Part shown: positions 1 through 13,499 of the stretch, one piece after another
Numbering within the stretch: the first letter of the stretch is position 1
Layout: each line of letters begins with the position of its first letter
Source: Panopea generosa
Lineage: Eukaryota > Mollusca > Bivalvia > Adapedonta > Hiatellidae
Assembly: GCA_029582155.1 (NCBI GenBank)
Contig: CM055899.1
Span: forward strand, 76,769,574-76,833,573
Reading direction: 5' to 3'
Length of the DNA: 64,000 nucleotides
Program-made: the position numbers and the translations under genes
The notes under the pieces: generated by a model
The model's input: the letters and a program-made list of their open reading frames with translations, nothing else
Databases searched by the model: none
What the model was told of the DNA's origin: nothing

Positions 1-650
1 GAATGTACACTCCGACACATGGCCCGGAGGTACTGAAAAGCGCTTTTCACGAAGAGCTGACTTGAATCCCAGGAAAACCACACAAGCTTTCGGTTGTCCA
101 GATCGCTGATGGTCAGTTACCTTCTCACCACTGGAAACCCGTTTTTACCACCAATAGATAAGACTCCAGGATATGCTTTCTGTTAAAGCGTTGTGTGATA
201 TAAATTTCAGAGTATCATGTGGGGTCATATTTCACCCAACACAAAATTTTACCACGCTCCAAATTTCCACTCTAGGCGTGACGTCTTCCAATTTCTTTAC
301 TATTCAAATTCGCACTTGTAATTTTAAAAGAGCGCACACTATTCAAATGTTTATCGATAACGTCAAAGTTTAAAATGACATTCGCACATGATATGAAATT
401 ACCTCCACTTTTATTTTATAACATTTGGCAAAATATTGAGGAAGTTGTCTGCTTTCCAAGGCAATATTGTTTTTTTAAATGGCGTCTAATTCCAAAGTCC
501 CCCGTACTTCCAAACTCGCGTTACTATGGTGCCTTTTGCATGAACTAAATGATGACTGAAAGATGATATGATGTTTTATGACAATAGAAGATGTGTCGAT
601 CTATCCATTGATACCATTGGTTTGCATGTAACGCCCTCAATACAAAAATG
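1..650. other. Non-repetitive flank, no recognisable gene
   Basis: This is the only part of the window outside the 47-bp array, apart from the terminal repeat that follows it. Bases 1-140 are of mixed composition. Bases 141-650 are AT-rich and show no repeat period. On the minus strand a frame is open from the window edge to about position 143, where TAA closes it upstream. It encodes about 48 residues with no ATG and no motif I recognise. In that frame GAGAAG is followed by GTAACT near 115-125, which resembles a splice donor, so a fragment of an exon or of a transposon is possible. A 66-codon plus-strand frame at 173-373 has no domain, signal or compositional support. If the terminal repeat at 651-685 is real, this whole flank may be the interior of a transposon. 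Confidence 0.6.
34..49. repeat. 16-bp perfect palindrome
   Basis: TGAAAAGCGCTTTTCA reads identically on both strands with no spacer, and the next base pair outward does not match. It lies inside the short minus-strand open frame of the flank. A dimeric protein site or a chance palindrome are both possible, and nothing nearby decides between them. Confidence 0.85.
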
Positions 651-685
651 ACAGGGTTGTCCTATTACTTTTGGGACATATCTCG
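651..685. mobile_element. Candidate mariner-type terminal inverted repeat
   Basis: Read on the minus strand, the segment starts CGAGATATGTCCC and continues AAAAGTAATAGGAC. The AAAAGTAAT portion resembles the ends of several mariner-family elements, as far as I can judge from general knowledge. On the plus strand, the base after it begins TAATAG, which is the internal part of a 47-bp monomer (GCAGATAATAG in full copies). The junction therefore falls exactly on a TA, the target dinucleotide of Tc1/mariner transposons. An element would extend leftward, off the window. No matching opposite end and no transposase frame is visible in 1-650, so this could be a terminal fragment, a non-autonomous element or a coincidental match. 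A small internal inverted repeat (GTCC...GGAC, 660-677) is also present. Confidence 0.35.
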
Positions 686-3600
686 TAATAGTTAAGTAAT
701 ATAATTATAATGTGTGCCATGAGACCATCAGATAACAGTTAAGTAATATAGTGATAATGTCTGCCTTCAGTCTAGCAGATAATAGTTCAGTATAATAAGG
801 ATACTGTCTGCCTTGAACCTGGTAGATATTAGTTGAGTAATATAGGGATAATGTCTGCCTTGAGCCTGGCAGATAATAGTTAAGTTAAATAGTGATAATG
901 TCTGCCATGAGCCTCGCAGATAATAGTAAAGTAATATATTGATATAGTCAAGTAATAGAGTGATAATGACTACCTTGAGCGTGACAGATAATAGTAAATT
1001 AATATAGTGATAATGTCTGCCATGAGCCTCGCAGATAATAGTAAAGTAATATATTGATCTAGTCAAGTAATAGAGTGATTATGTATACCTTGAGCGCGGC
1101 AGATAATAGTAAATTAATATAGCGATAGTGTCTGCCTTGAAACTGGCAGATTATTGTTATGTAATATAGTTATATCTGCTTTGAGCCTGGAAGATAATAG
1201 TTAAGTAATAAATTGATTATGTCTGCCTTGAACCTGACAGACAATGGTGAAGCAATATAGTAATTATGTCTGCCTCGAGCCTGGCAGATAATAGTTGAAT
1301 CATATAGGGATAATGTCTGCCTTAAACCTTGCAGATAAAGTTGAAGCAATATTGTGATTATGTCTGCCTTGAGCCTGGCAGATAATAGTTAAATAATATA
1401 GGGATAATGTCTGCCTTGAGCCTGGCAGATAACAGTTAAGTAATATAGTGATTATATCTGCCTTGAACCTGGCAGTTGATAGTTAAATAATAGAGTGGTA
1501 ATGTCTGCATTGAGCATGTCAGATGATATTAAAGCAATAAAATGATAATGTTTGCCTTGAACCTAGCAGATTAATGTTAAGTAATATAGTGATAATGTCT
1601 GCCATGAACCTGGCAGATTATAGTAAAGTAACAGAGAGTTAATGTCTGCCTTGAACCTGGCAGATAATAGTAAAGTAATATAGTGACAATTTCTGCTTTG
1701 AGCCTCGAAGTTTATAGTAAAGTAATGTAGTGATCTAGTAAAGTAAGATAGTGAAAATGTCTGCCTTGAGCCTGGCATAAAATGGTTCAGTACTATATTG
1801 ATAATGTCTGCCTTGAGCCTGGCAGATAATAGTTACGTAATAAAGGGATAATGTCTACCTTGAGTCTGGCAGATAATAGTTAAGTAATATAGTGATAATA
1901 TATGACTTGAACCTGGCAGAGATAAGTTAAGTAATAAAGGGATAATGTCTGCCTTGAGCATGGCAGATAATAGTTAAGTAATGAATCGATAATTACTGCC
2001 TTGATCCGGGCATATATTAGTAAATTAATATAGTAATAATGTAAGCCTTTAGCTCGGCATATATAGTTAATATAGTGAAAGTATCTGCCTTGAGCCTAGC
2101 ATATAATAGTTAAGTAATATAGGGATAGTGTCTGCCTTGAACCTGGCAGAAACTAGTTGAGAAATATAGGTATAATGGCTGCCTTGAGTCTGGTAAATAA
2201 TAGTTAAGTAAGATAGTGATAATTTCTGTCATGAGCATCGCAGATTATAGTAAAGTAAAAAAGTGATCTAATAAATTAATATAGTGAAAATGTCTACCTT
2301 GAGCGTGACAGATAATAGTAAATTAATATAGTTATAATGTCTGCCTTGAGACTGGCAGATAATAGTTAAATATATAGCGAAAATCTCTAACTTGAGCGTG
2401 ACAGATAATAGTTAATTAATATAGTGATAATGTCTGCCTTGAGCCTGGCAGATAACAGTAAATTAATATCGGAATAATGTCTGCCTTGAACCTGGCAGAT
2501 AATAGTAAAATAATAGAGTGGTTATGTCTGCTTTAAGCATAGCAGATAACAGTAAAGTAATAAAGTGATAATGTCTGTTTTGAACCTGGCAGGTTATAGC
2601 AAAGTAATATAGTGATGCAGTAAAGTAATGTAGTAAAACTGTCTGACTTGAGCCGGGCATATGATAATTAAGTAATATAGTGATAATGTCTGCATTGAAA
2701 CTGACAAATAATAGTTAAGTAATAAAGTGATAATGTTTGCCCTGAACCTGGCAGGTCATAGTAAAATAACAGAGTGTAATGTTTGCCTTGACACTGGCAG
2801 ATAACAATGAAGCAATATAGTGATAATTTCTGCCTTGAGCCTGGCTGATAATAGTTAAGTAATATTGTGATAATGTCTGTCTTGAGCCTGGCAGATAATA
2901 GTTCAATGATATAGGGATAATTTCTGCCTTGAGCCTGGCATATAATGGTTAAGTAATATAGTGATAATGTCTGCCTTGAGCCTGGTAGATTATAGTTAAG
3001 TGAATTAGTGATAATGTCTACATTGATCCTGGTAGATAAAAGTGAAGTAACATAGGGATTATGTCTGCCTTGAACCTGGCAGATAATATTTAAGTAGTAT
3101 AGTGGTTGTATCTGCCTAGAACCTGGCAGATGACAGTAAAATAATAGAGTGATAATGTTGGCATTGAGCATGTCATATAAAAGTTAAGTAATAAAGTGAT
3201 AATGTCTGCCTTGAACATGGCAGAAAATAGTGCAGTAATATAGTGATAACGTCTGCCTTGAACTTGGCAGAGAATAGTTAATTAATAGAGAGATAATGTC
3301 TGCCTTGACCATGGCATATAATAGTTAAGTAACAAATTAATAATGTCTGCCTTGAACCTGGCAGATAATTGTGAAGCAATATAGTGACAATATCTGCCTT
3401 GAGCCTCGCAAAAAAATAGTCAAAAAATATAGTGCTAATGTCTGCCTTGAGCCTGACATATAATAGTATATTAATAAGGAGATAATGTCTGCCTTGAGCC
3501 TAGTAGATAATAGTTAAGTAATATACTGATAATGTCTGCCTTGACCATGGCAGATAATAGTTAAGTAACAAATTGATAATGTCTGCCTTGAACCTGGCAG

Positions 3601-3741
3601 ATAATTGTGAAGCAATATAGTGACAATATCTGCCTTGAGCCTGGCAGAAAATAGTTAAGTAATATTGTGAAAATGTCTTTCATGAGCCTGACAGATAATC
3701 GTTCAATAATATTGGGATAATTTCTGCCTTGAACCTGGCAG

Positions 3742-4023
3742 ATTATAGTTAAGTAATATAGTGATAATGTCTGCCTTGAGACTGGCAGATAATAGTTAAG
3801 TAATACAGTGATAATGTCTGCATTGAGCCTGGCATATTATAGTTAAGTAATATAGTGATATTATCTGCCTTGAGCCTAGCAAATTATAGTTAAGTAATAT
3901 AGTGATAATGTCTGCCTTGAGACTGGCAGATAATAGTTAAGTAATACAGTGATAATGTCTGCATTGAGCCTGGCATATTATAGTTAAGTAATATAGTGAT
4001 ATTATCTGCCTTGAGCCTAGCAA
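3742..4023 (+). repeat. Tandem duplication of a 3-monomer (141-bp) unit
   Basis: The units are 3742-3882 and 3883-4023. The offset between matching variants is exactly 141 bp (ACTGGCAGAT at 3781 and 3922). Shared diagnostic changes include a tail with AATACAGTG, a CATATTAT monomer and the TATTATCTGCC monomer. Identity continues a few tens of bases past the second unit, as expected for a recent in-register exchange. Confidence 0.9.
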
Positions 4024-7000
4024 ATTATAGTTAAGTAATATAGTGATAATGTCTGCCTTGATCCTGGCAGATAATAGTAAAATAATTTTGGGATAATGTC
4101 TGCCTTGAACCTGGCAGATAATAGTGAAGTAATATAGTGATTATATCTGCCTAGAACCTGGCAGATGACAGTAAACGAATAGAATGATAATGTCTGCATT
4201 GAGCATGTCAGATAAAAGTAAAGTAATAAAGTGATAATGTCTCCTTTGAACCTGGCAGATCATAGTAAAGTAACAGAGTTTTAATGTCTGCCTTGAACCT
4301 GGCAGATAATCGTCAAGTAATATAGTGATAATGTCTGCTTTGAGCCTTGCAGATTATGGTAAAGTAATATAGTGATCATGTAAAGTAATATAGTGAAAAT
4401 GTCTACCTTGAGCGTGGCAGATAATAGTATAGTAAATAGTGATAGTGTATGCCTTGAGCCTGGCATATGATAGGTAAGTAATATAGTGATAATGTCTGCC
4501 TTGAGCCAGGCAGAGAATACTAAATTAATACAGAGATAATGTCTGCTTTGAGCCTGGCAGATAATAGTTCAGTAATTAAGTGGTAATGTTTGCCTTGAAC
4601 ATGACAGATTATTGTTAAGTAATATAGTGATAATGTCTGCCTTGAACCTGGCAGATCATGGTAAAGTAACAGAATGTTAATGTCTGCCTTGAACATGGCA
4701 GATAATAGCGAATAAATATTGTGATAATGTCTGCCTTGATCCTGGCATATAATACTTAGGTAATATGTTGATAATGTCTGCCTTGAGCCTGGCAAATAAT
4801 AAATCAGTCATATAGTGATAATTTCTGCCTTGAGTCTGGCAGATAATTGTTCAGTAATAAATTGATAATGTCTGCATTGAGCCTGACAGATAAAAGTGAA
4901 CCAATACAGTGATAATATCTGCCTTCAACCTGGCAGATAATAGTGAAAAAAATATAGTGCTAAAGTCTGCCTTGAGCCTGGCAGGTAATAGTTAATTGAT
5001 ATAGTGATAATGTCTGCCTTGAGCCTGACATATAACAGTAAATTAATAAAAAAATAATGTCTGCCTTGAGCCTAGCAGATAAGAGTTAAGTAATATACTG
5101 ATAATGTCTGCCTTGAGCATGGCAGATAATAGTGAAGCAATATAGTGATAATGTTTGCCTTGAGCCTGACAGATAATAGTTAAGTAATATTGTGATAATG
5201 TCTGTCTTGAACCTGGCAGATAATAGTGAAGCAATATAGTGATAATGTTTGCCTTGAGCCTGACAGATAATAGTTAAGTAATATTGTGATAATGTCTGTC
5301 TTGAACCTGGCAGATAATAGTTCAATAATATAGGGATAATTTCTGGCTTGATCTGGCAGATTATAGTTAAGTAATATAGTGATAATGTCTGCCTTGAGCC
5401 TGGCATATGAAAGTTAAGAAATATAGTGATAATGTCTGCCTGAAGCCTGGCAGATAATAATTTGATAATACAGAGATAATGTCTGCCTTGAGCCTGGAAG
5501 ATAATAGTTAAGTAGTACATGGATACTATCTAGCCTTGAACTTGGCAGATAATTGTTAAGTAATATAGGGATAATGTCTGCCTTGAGCCTGGCAGCTAAT
5601 AGTTAAGTAATGAAGTGATAATGTCTGCCTTGAACCTGGCAGATTATTCTTCAGTAATATAGTTATAATGTCTTCTTTTAACCTGGCAGATAACAATAAA
5701 TTAATAAAGTGATAATGTCTGCCTTGAACCTGGCAGATGATAGTAAAGTAATATAGTGAAAATGTCTAACTTGAGCGTGGAAGATAAAGGAAATTAATAT
5801 AGAGATATTGTCTGCTTTGCGCCTGGCAGATAATAGTGAAGAAATATAGTGATAATGTCTGCCTTTAGCCTGGCTGATAATAGTTAAGTAATATAGTTAT
5901 AATGTCTGCCTTGAGCCTGGCAGATTATAGTTAAGTAATATAGTGATAATGTCTGCCTTGGTGCTGGCAGGTAATAGTTAAGTAATATAGGGATAATGTC
6001 TACCTTGAGCTTGGCAGATTATAGTTAAGTAATATAGAGGTAATGTCTGTCTTGAGCCTGGCAAATAACAGTGAAGTAATATAGTGATTATATCTGCCTT
6101 GAACCTGGCAGATAATAAAGGAAAAATATAGTGCTAATGTCTGCCTTGAGCCTAACAGATAACAATCAATTGATATAGCGATAATGTCTGCCTTTACCCT
6201 TGCATATGATAGTAAATTAATAAAGAGATAATATGCCTTGAGCCTGGCAGATAAGAGTTAAGTAATATAGCGATAATGTCTGCCTTTGGCATGGCAGACA
6301 CTAGTAAAGTAATCAATTGATAATGTCTGCCATGAGCCTGGTAGATAATAGTGAAGCAATATATTGATGTCTGCCTTAAGCCTGGCAGATAATAGTTAAA
6401 TAATATTGCGATAATGGCTGGTTTGAGCCTGGCAGGTAATAGTTCAATAATATAGGGATAATGTCTGCACTATAACCTGGCAGATTACAGTAAAATAATA
6501 GAGTGATATTGTCTGCATTGAGCATGTCAGATAAAAGTAAAGTAATAAAGTGATACTGTCTGCCTTGAACCTGGCAGGTAATAGTTAAGTAATAAATAGA
6601 TAATGTCTGCCTTGAATCTGACAGATAATTGTTAAGTAATATAGTGATATTGTCTGCCTTGAACCTGACAGATTATTGTGAAGTAATATAGTGATAATGT
6701 CTGCCTTGAGCCTGGCAAAAATAGTTAAGTAACATAATGAAAATGTCTGCCTGGAACCTGCCAGATAATAGTTCAGAAATAGATTGATAATGTTTGCATT
6801 GAACCTGGCAAATAAATAGTGAAGCAATATAGTGATAATGTCTGCCTTGAACCTGGCAGATAATAGTGAAGAAATATAGTGATAATGTCTGCCTTGAGCT
6901 TGGTAGATAATATTTAAGTAATATTGTGATAATGTCTGTCTTGAGCCTGACAGATAATATTTCAATAATATAGGGATACTTTCTGCCTTGAGCCTGGCAG

Positions 7001-7750
7001 ATTATAGTTAAGTAATATAGTGATAATGCCTGCCATAAGCCTGGAAGATTATAGTTAAGTAACAGAATGATAATGTCTGCCTTGAACCTGCAAGATAATA
7101 GTTCGGAAATAAATTGATAATGTATGCCTTGATCCTGGCAGATAATAGTGAAGCAATATAGTGATAATGACTGCCTTGAGCCTGGCAGAGAATAGTTAAT
7201 CAATACAGAGATAATGTCTTCTTTGAGCCTGGCAGACAATAGTTAATAGAAGGATAATGTCTGCCTTACACTTGGCAGATACTAGTTAAGTAATATAGGG
7301 ATAATTTCTGCATTGATCCTGGCAGATAATAGTGAAGTAATATAGGGATAATGCCGGCCTTGAACATGGCAGACAATAGTTCAATAATATAGTGATTATA
7401 TCTGCATAGAACATGGCAGATGACAATAAAATAATAGAGTGATAATGTCTGACTTGAGCCTGGCAGATTATAGTGAAGTAATATAGTGATAATGTCTGCC
7501 TTGAGCCTTGCAGAGAATAGTTAATTAATACAGAGATAGTGTCTGCTTTGAGCCTAATAGATAATAGTTAATTAATAGAGGGATAATGTCTGCCTTGAAC
7601 CTGGCAGATAATAGTTAGTTATATAGGGATAATGTCTGCCTTGAGCCTGGCAGATAATACTTATGTAATATAGTGGTAATGTTTGCCTAGAACATGGCAG
7701 ATCATGGTTAAGTAACAGAGTGTTAATGTCTGCCTTGAAACTGGCAGATA

Positions 7751-8690
7751 ATAGTGAATAAATATAGTGATAATGTCTGCCTTGATCTTGGCATATAATA
7801 ATTAGGTAATATGGTGATAATGTCTGCCTTGAGCCTGGCAAATAGTAGTTAAGTAATATAGTGATAATGTCTGCCTTGAGCCTGGCAGATAATAGTTCAG
7901 TTATCAATTGATAATATCTGCCTTGAGCCTGACAGATAATAGTAAAGCAATATAGTGATAATGTCTGCCTTGAACAAAGCAGATAATAGTGAAAAAATAT
8001 ATTTTTAATGTCTGCCTTGAGTCTGGCATATAATAGTAAATTGATATAGTGATAATGTCTGTCTTGAGCCTGACATATAATAGTAAATTAATAGAGAGAT
8101 AATGTCTGCCTTGAGCCTAGCAGATAAGTGTTAAGTAATATACTGATAATGTCTGCCTTGAGCATGGCAGATAATAGTTAAGTAAAAAATTGATAATGTC
8201 TGCTTTGAACCTGGCATATAATAGTGAATAAATATAGTGATAATGTCTGCCTTGATCTTGGCATATAATAATTAGGTAATATGGTGATAATGTCTGCCTT
8301 GAGCCTGGCAAATAGTAGTTAAGTAATATAGTGATAATGTCTGCCTTGAGCCTGGCAGATAATAGTTCAGTTATCAATTGATAATATCTGCCTTGAGCCT
8401 GACAGATAATAGTAAAGCAATATAGTGATAATGTCTGCCTTGAACAAAGCAGATAATAGTGAAAAAATATATTTTTAATGTCTGCCTTGAGTCTGGCATA
8501 TAATAGTAAATTGATATAGTGATAATGTCTGTCTTGAGCCTGACATATAATAGTAAATTAATAGAGAGATAATGTCTGCCTTGAGCCTAGCAGATAAGTG
8601 TTAAGTAATATACTGATAATGTCTGCCTTGAGCATGGCAGATAATAGTTAAGTAAAAAATTGATAATGTCTGCTTTGAACCTGGCATATA
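7751..8690 (+). repeat. Near-perfect tandem duplication of 10 monomers (470 bp)
   Basis: Unit 7751-8220 is repeated at 8221-8690. I compared the two line by line and saw no difference, including rare variants such as a GTTAGGTAATATGG tail, AACAAAGCAG and a GAAAAAATATATTTTTAATG tail. The sequences before and after the pair differ, which fixes the boundaries. The copy number and the identity point to a very recent unequal exchange, or to an assembly duplication. Confidence 0.93.
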
Positions 8691-11600
8691 ATAGTGAAGC
8701 AATATAGTGATAATGTTTGCCTTGTGCCTGGCAGATAATAGTTAAATAATATTGTGATAATGTCTGTCTTGAGCCGGGCAGATAATAGTTCAATAATATA
8801 AGGATAATTTCTGCCTTGAACCTGGCAGATTATAATTCAGTAAAATTGTGATAATGTCTGCCTTGAGCCTGGCAGACAATTATTAAATAATATAGGGATA
8901 ATGTCTGCTTTAATCCTGGTAGATAATAGTTAAGTAATACAGAGATAATGTCTGCCTTGAGCCTGGAAAATAATAGTTAAGTAATATAGTGATAATATCT
9001 GCCCTGAGCCTGGCAGATTATAGTGAAGTAATATAGTGATAATGTCTGCATTGATCCTGGCAGATAATAGTGAAGTAATATAGGGAAAATGTCTGCCTTG
9101 AACCTGGCAGATGACAGTAAAATAATAGAGTGATAATGTCTGCATTGAGCATGTCATATATTAGTTAAGTAATAAAGTAATAATGTCTGCGTTGAACCTG
9201 GCAGGTAATAGTTAAGTTATATAGTGATAATGTCTGCCTTGATCCTGGCAGAGAATAGTTAATCAATACAGAGATAATGTCTGATTTGAGCCTGGCAGAT
9301 TATAGTTAATAGAAGGATAATGTCTGCCTTAAACCTGGCAGATAATAGTTAAGAAATATAGGGATAATGTCTGCACTGAGCCTGGCAGATAATAGTTATA
9401 GTTAATTAATAAAGTGATAATGTTTGCCTTGAACAAGACATATTATTGTTAATTAATATAGTGATAATGTCTTCCTTGAACCTGGCATATGATGGTAAAG
9501 TAACAAAGTTTTAATGTCTGCCTTGATCTTGGCATATAATAGTTAGGTAATTTAGTGATAATGTCGGTCTTGACCCTGTCAAATAATAGTTAAGTAATAT
9601 AGTGTAATATCTGCTTTGAGCCTGGCATATGATAGTTAAGTAATATAGGGATAATGTCTACCTTGAGCCTGGTAGATAATAGTTCAGTAATAAATTGATA
9701 ATGTCTGCCTTGAACATGGCAGATAATAGTGAAGCAATATAGTGGTAATGTCTGCCTTGAGCCTGGCAGGTAATAGTTAAGTAATAAATTGATTATGTCT
9801 GCATTGAACCTGACAGATTATTGTTAAGTTATATAGTGATAATGTCTGCCTTGAACCTGGCAGATCATGGAAAAGTAATAGAGTGTTAATGTCTGCCTTG
9901 AACCTGGCAGATAATAGTAAATTGATATAGTAATAATGTCTGCCATGAGCCTGGCAGATAATAGTGAAGCAATATAGTGATAATGTCTGCCTTGAACCTT
10001 GCAGATAATAGTGAAAATATATAGTCCTAATGTCTGCCTTGAGCCTGGCAGATAATGGTAAATTGTTATAGTGATAATGTCTGCCTTGAGCCTGACTAAT
10101 AATAGTAAATTAATAGAGAGATAATGTCTGCCGTGAGCCTAGCATATAAGTGTTAAGTAATATACTGAAAGTGTCTGCCTTGAGTATGGCAGATAATAGT
10201 TAAGTAACTAATTGATAATGTCCCCCTTGAACCTGCCAGATAACAGTGAAGCAATATAGTGATAATGTCTGTCTTGAGCCTGGCAAGTAATAGTTCAATA
10301 ATATAAGGATAATTTCTGCCTAGCAGATAATAATTCAGTAATATTGTGAAAATGTATACCTTGAGCCTGGCTTATTATAGTTAAGTAATGTTTGCATTGA
10401 TCATGGCAGATAATAGTGAAGTAATATAGGGATAATGTCTGCCTTGAACCTGGCAGATATTAGTTTAATTATATAGTGATTGTATCTTTCTACAACCTGG
10501 CAGATGACCGTAAAATAATAGATTGATAATGTCTGCATTGAACATGTCAGATAAAAGTTAAGTAATAAAGTGATAATGTCTGCCTTGAACCCGGCAGATA
10601 ATTGTTATGTAATATAGTGATAATGTCTGCCTTGAGACTGGCAGAGAATAGTTAATTAATACATTAATACAAAGATAATGTCTGCTTTGAGGCTGGCAGA
10701 TAATGGTTAAGTAATAGAGGGATAATGTCTGCCTTTAACCTGGCAGATGATAGGTAAGTAATATAGGGATAATGTCTGCCTTGAACCTGGCAGATAATTG
10801 TTAACTAATAAATTGATAATGTCTGCCTTGTACCTGACAAATTATTGTTAAGTAATATAGTGATAATATCTGCCTTTAACATGGCAGATAATAGCTAAGT
10901 TATACAGAGGTAATGTCTGCCTTGAGCCTGGAAGATAATAGTTAAGTAATACAGGGATAATGTCTGCCTTTAGCCTGGCAGATAATAGTTAAGTAATATA
11001 GGGATACTGTCTGCCTTGAGTCTGGCAGCTAATAGTTAAGTAATAAAGTGATAATGTCTGCTTGAACGTGGCAGTTTATTCTGAAGTAATATAGTTATAA
11101 TGTCTACCTTTAACCTGGAAGATAACAGTAAATTAATAAAGTGATAATGTCTGCCTTCAGCCTGGCAGATAATATTAAATTGATAAAGTGATAATGTCTG
11201 CCTTGAGCGTAGCGTATAAAAGTACATTAATAAAGAGATAATGTCTGCCTTGAGCCTGGAATATAAGAGTTAAGTAATATAGTGATAATGTCAGCCTTAA
11301 GCTTGGCAGATAATAGTAAAGTAATACAGTGACAATGTCTGCCTTTTGCCTAGCTGATAATAGTTAAGTAATATAGTTATAATGTCTGCATTCAGCCTGG
11401 CAGATAATATTATATTGATAAAGTGATAATGTCTGCCTTGAACGTAGCATATAATAGTACATTAATAAAGAGATAATGTCTACCATGCGCCTGGCAGATA
11501 GTTAAGTAAGGAATTGATTATAACTGCATTGAGCCTGGCATATAATAGTGAAGCAATATAGTGATAATGTCTGCCTTGAGTCTGGCAGATAATAGTTAAA

Positions 11601-12214
11601 TAATATTGTGATAATGTCTGTCTTGAGCCTGGCAGATAATAGTTCAATAATATAGGGATATTGTCTGCCTTGAACCTGACAGATAATAGTTAAGTAATAA
11701 AGTGATAATGTCTGCCTTAACCATGACAGATTATTGGTAATATAGTGATAATGTCTGCCTTGAGCTTGGCAGATGATAGTAAAGTAATATAGTGAAAATA
11801 TCTATCTTGAGCGTGGCAGATAAAGTAAATTAATAAAGTGATATTGTCTGCATTGAGCCTGACAGATAATAGCAAAGAAATATAGTGATGATGTCTGCCT
11901 TAAGCCTGGCAGATACTAGTGAAGCAATACAGTGATAATGTCTGCCTTGAGTATGGTAGATAATAGTAAAGTAATAAAGTGATAATATCTGCCTTGAGCC
12001 TGGCAGATAATAGTTCAGTAATAAAGTGATCATGTCTGCCTTGAGACTGCCAGATCATAGTTAAGAAATATAGGGATAATGTCTACCTTGAGCCTGGCAG
12101 AAAATAGTTAAGTAATATAGTGATTATATCTGCTTTGAGCCTGGCAGATGACAGTAAAATAATAGAGTGATAATGTCTACATTGAACATGTCAGATAAAA
12201 GTAAAGTAATAAAG

Positions 12215-13197
12215 TGATAATGTCTGCCTTGAACCTGGCAGATAATTGTGAAGCAATATAGTGATAATGTCTGCCTTGAGCCTGGCAGATAATAGTTAAG
12301 TAATATTGTGACAATGTCAGTCTTGAGCCTGGCAGATAATAGATCAATAATATAGTGATAATTTTTGCCTCGAACCTGGTAGATAATAGTTAAGATATAC
12401 AGGGATAATGTCTGCCTTGAGAATGGCAGATTATAGTTAAGTAATAAAGTGATAATGTCTGCCTTGAGCCTGGCAGATAATAGTTCAGTAATCAATTGGT
12501 AATGTCTGCCTTGAACCTGGCAGGTAATAGTGAAGTAATAGAGGGATAATGTCTGCCTTGAACCTTGCAGATAATAGTTAAGTGATATAGTGATAATATC
12601 TGCCTTTTGCCTGGCTGATAATAGTTAAGTAATATAGTTATAATGTCTGCCTTGAGCCTGGCAGATAACAGTTAAGTTATATAGTGATAATGTCTGCCTT
12701 GAGCCTGGCAGATAATAGTTAAGTAACAAATTGATAATGTCTGCCTTGAACCTGGCAGATAATTGTGAAGCAATATAGTGATAATGTCTGCCTTGAGCCT
12801 GGCAGATAATAGTTAAGTAATATTGTGACAATGTCAGTCTTAAGCCTGGCAGATAATAGTTCAATAATATAGTGATAATTTTTGCCTCGAACCTGGTAGA
12901 TAATAGTTAAGTAATACAGGGATAATGTCTGCCTTGAGAATGGCAGATTATAGTTAAGTAATATAGAGATAATGTCTGCCTTGAGCCTGGCAGATAATAG
13001 TTCAGTAATCAATTGGTAATGTCTGCCTTGAACCTGGCAGGTAATAGTGAAGTAATAGAGGGATAATGTCTGCCTTGAACCTTGCAGATAATAGTTAAGT
13101 AATATAGTGATAATATCTGCCTTTAGCCTGGCTGATAATAGTTAAGTAATATAGTTATAATGTCTGCCTTGAGCCTGGCAGATAACAGTTTAGTTAA
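12215..13197 (+). repeat. Direct repeat with an 11-monomer (517-bp) offset
   Basis: Matching begins near 12215 and 12732, with an offset of 517 bp measured at the GATAATTGTG motif (12241 and 12758). Shared rare variants include GTGACAATGTCAGTC, ATTTTTGCCTCG, GAGAATGGCAG and a GTTCAGTAATCAATTGG tail. The match runs about 10 monomers, then the two copies diverge. Several single-base differences and one GATATAC/GTAATAC difference make this pair older than the 10-mer pair at 7.75 kb. Confidence 0.85.
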
Positions 13198-13499
13198 AAA
13201 GTGATCATGACTGTCTTGATCCTGGCAGATAATAGTTAAGTAATATAGGGATAATGTCTACCTTGAGCCTGGCAGATAATAGTTCAATAATATAATGGTA
13301 ATGTTTGCCTTGAGCCTGGCAGATAATAGTTCAGTAATAAATTGATAATGTCTGCCTTGAGCCTGGCAAATGATAGGTAAGTAATATAATGATAATTTCT
13401 GCCTTGATCCTGACAGATAATAGTTAAGTAATAAAGTTACTATATCTGCCTTTATCATGGCAGATAACTGTTAAGTAATAAAGTGATCATGCCTGCCTT

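Noticed and set aside
55..80. tRNA-derived SINE B box (ACTTGAATCCC)
   Set aside because: It is a partial match to the internal promoter consensus, with no A box at the right distance and no tRNA-like fold.
173..373. 66-codon plus-strand open frame in the flank
   Set aside because: It is short and AT-rich, has no domain, no supporting signal and no neighbour. It is likely chance, or lies inside a transposon's non-coding part.
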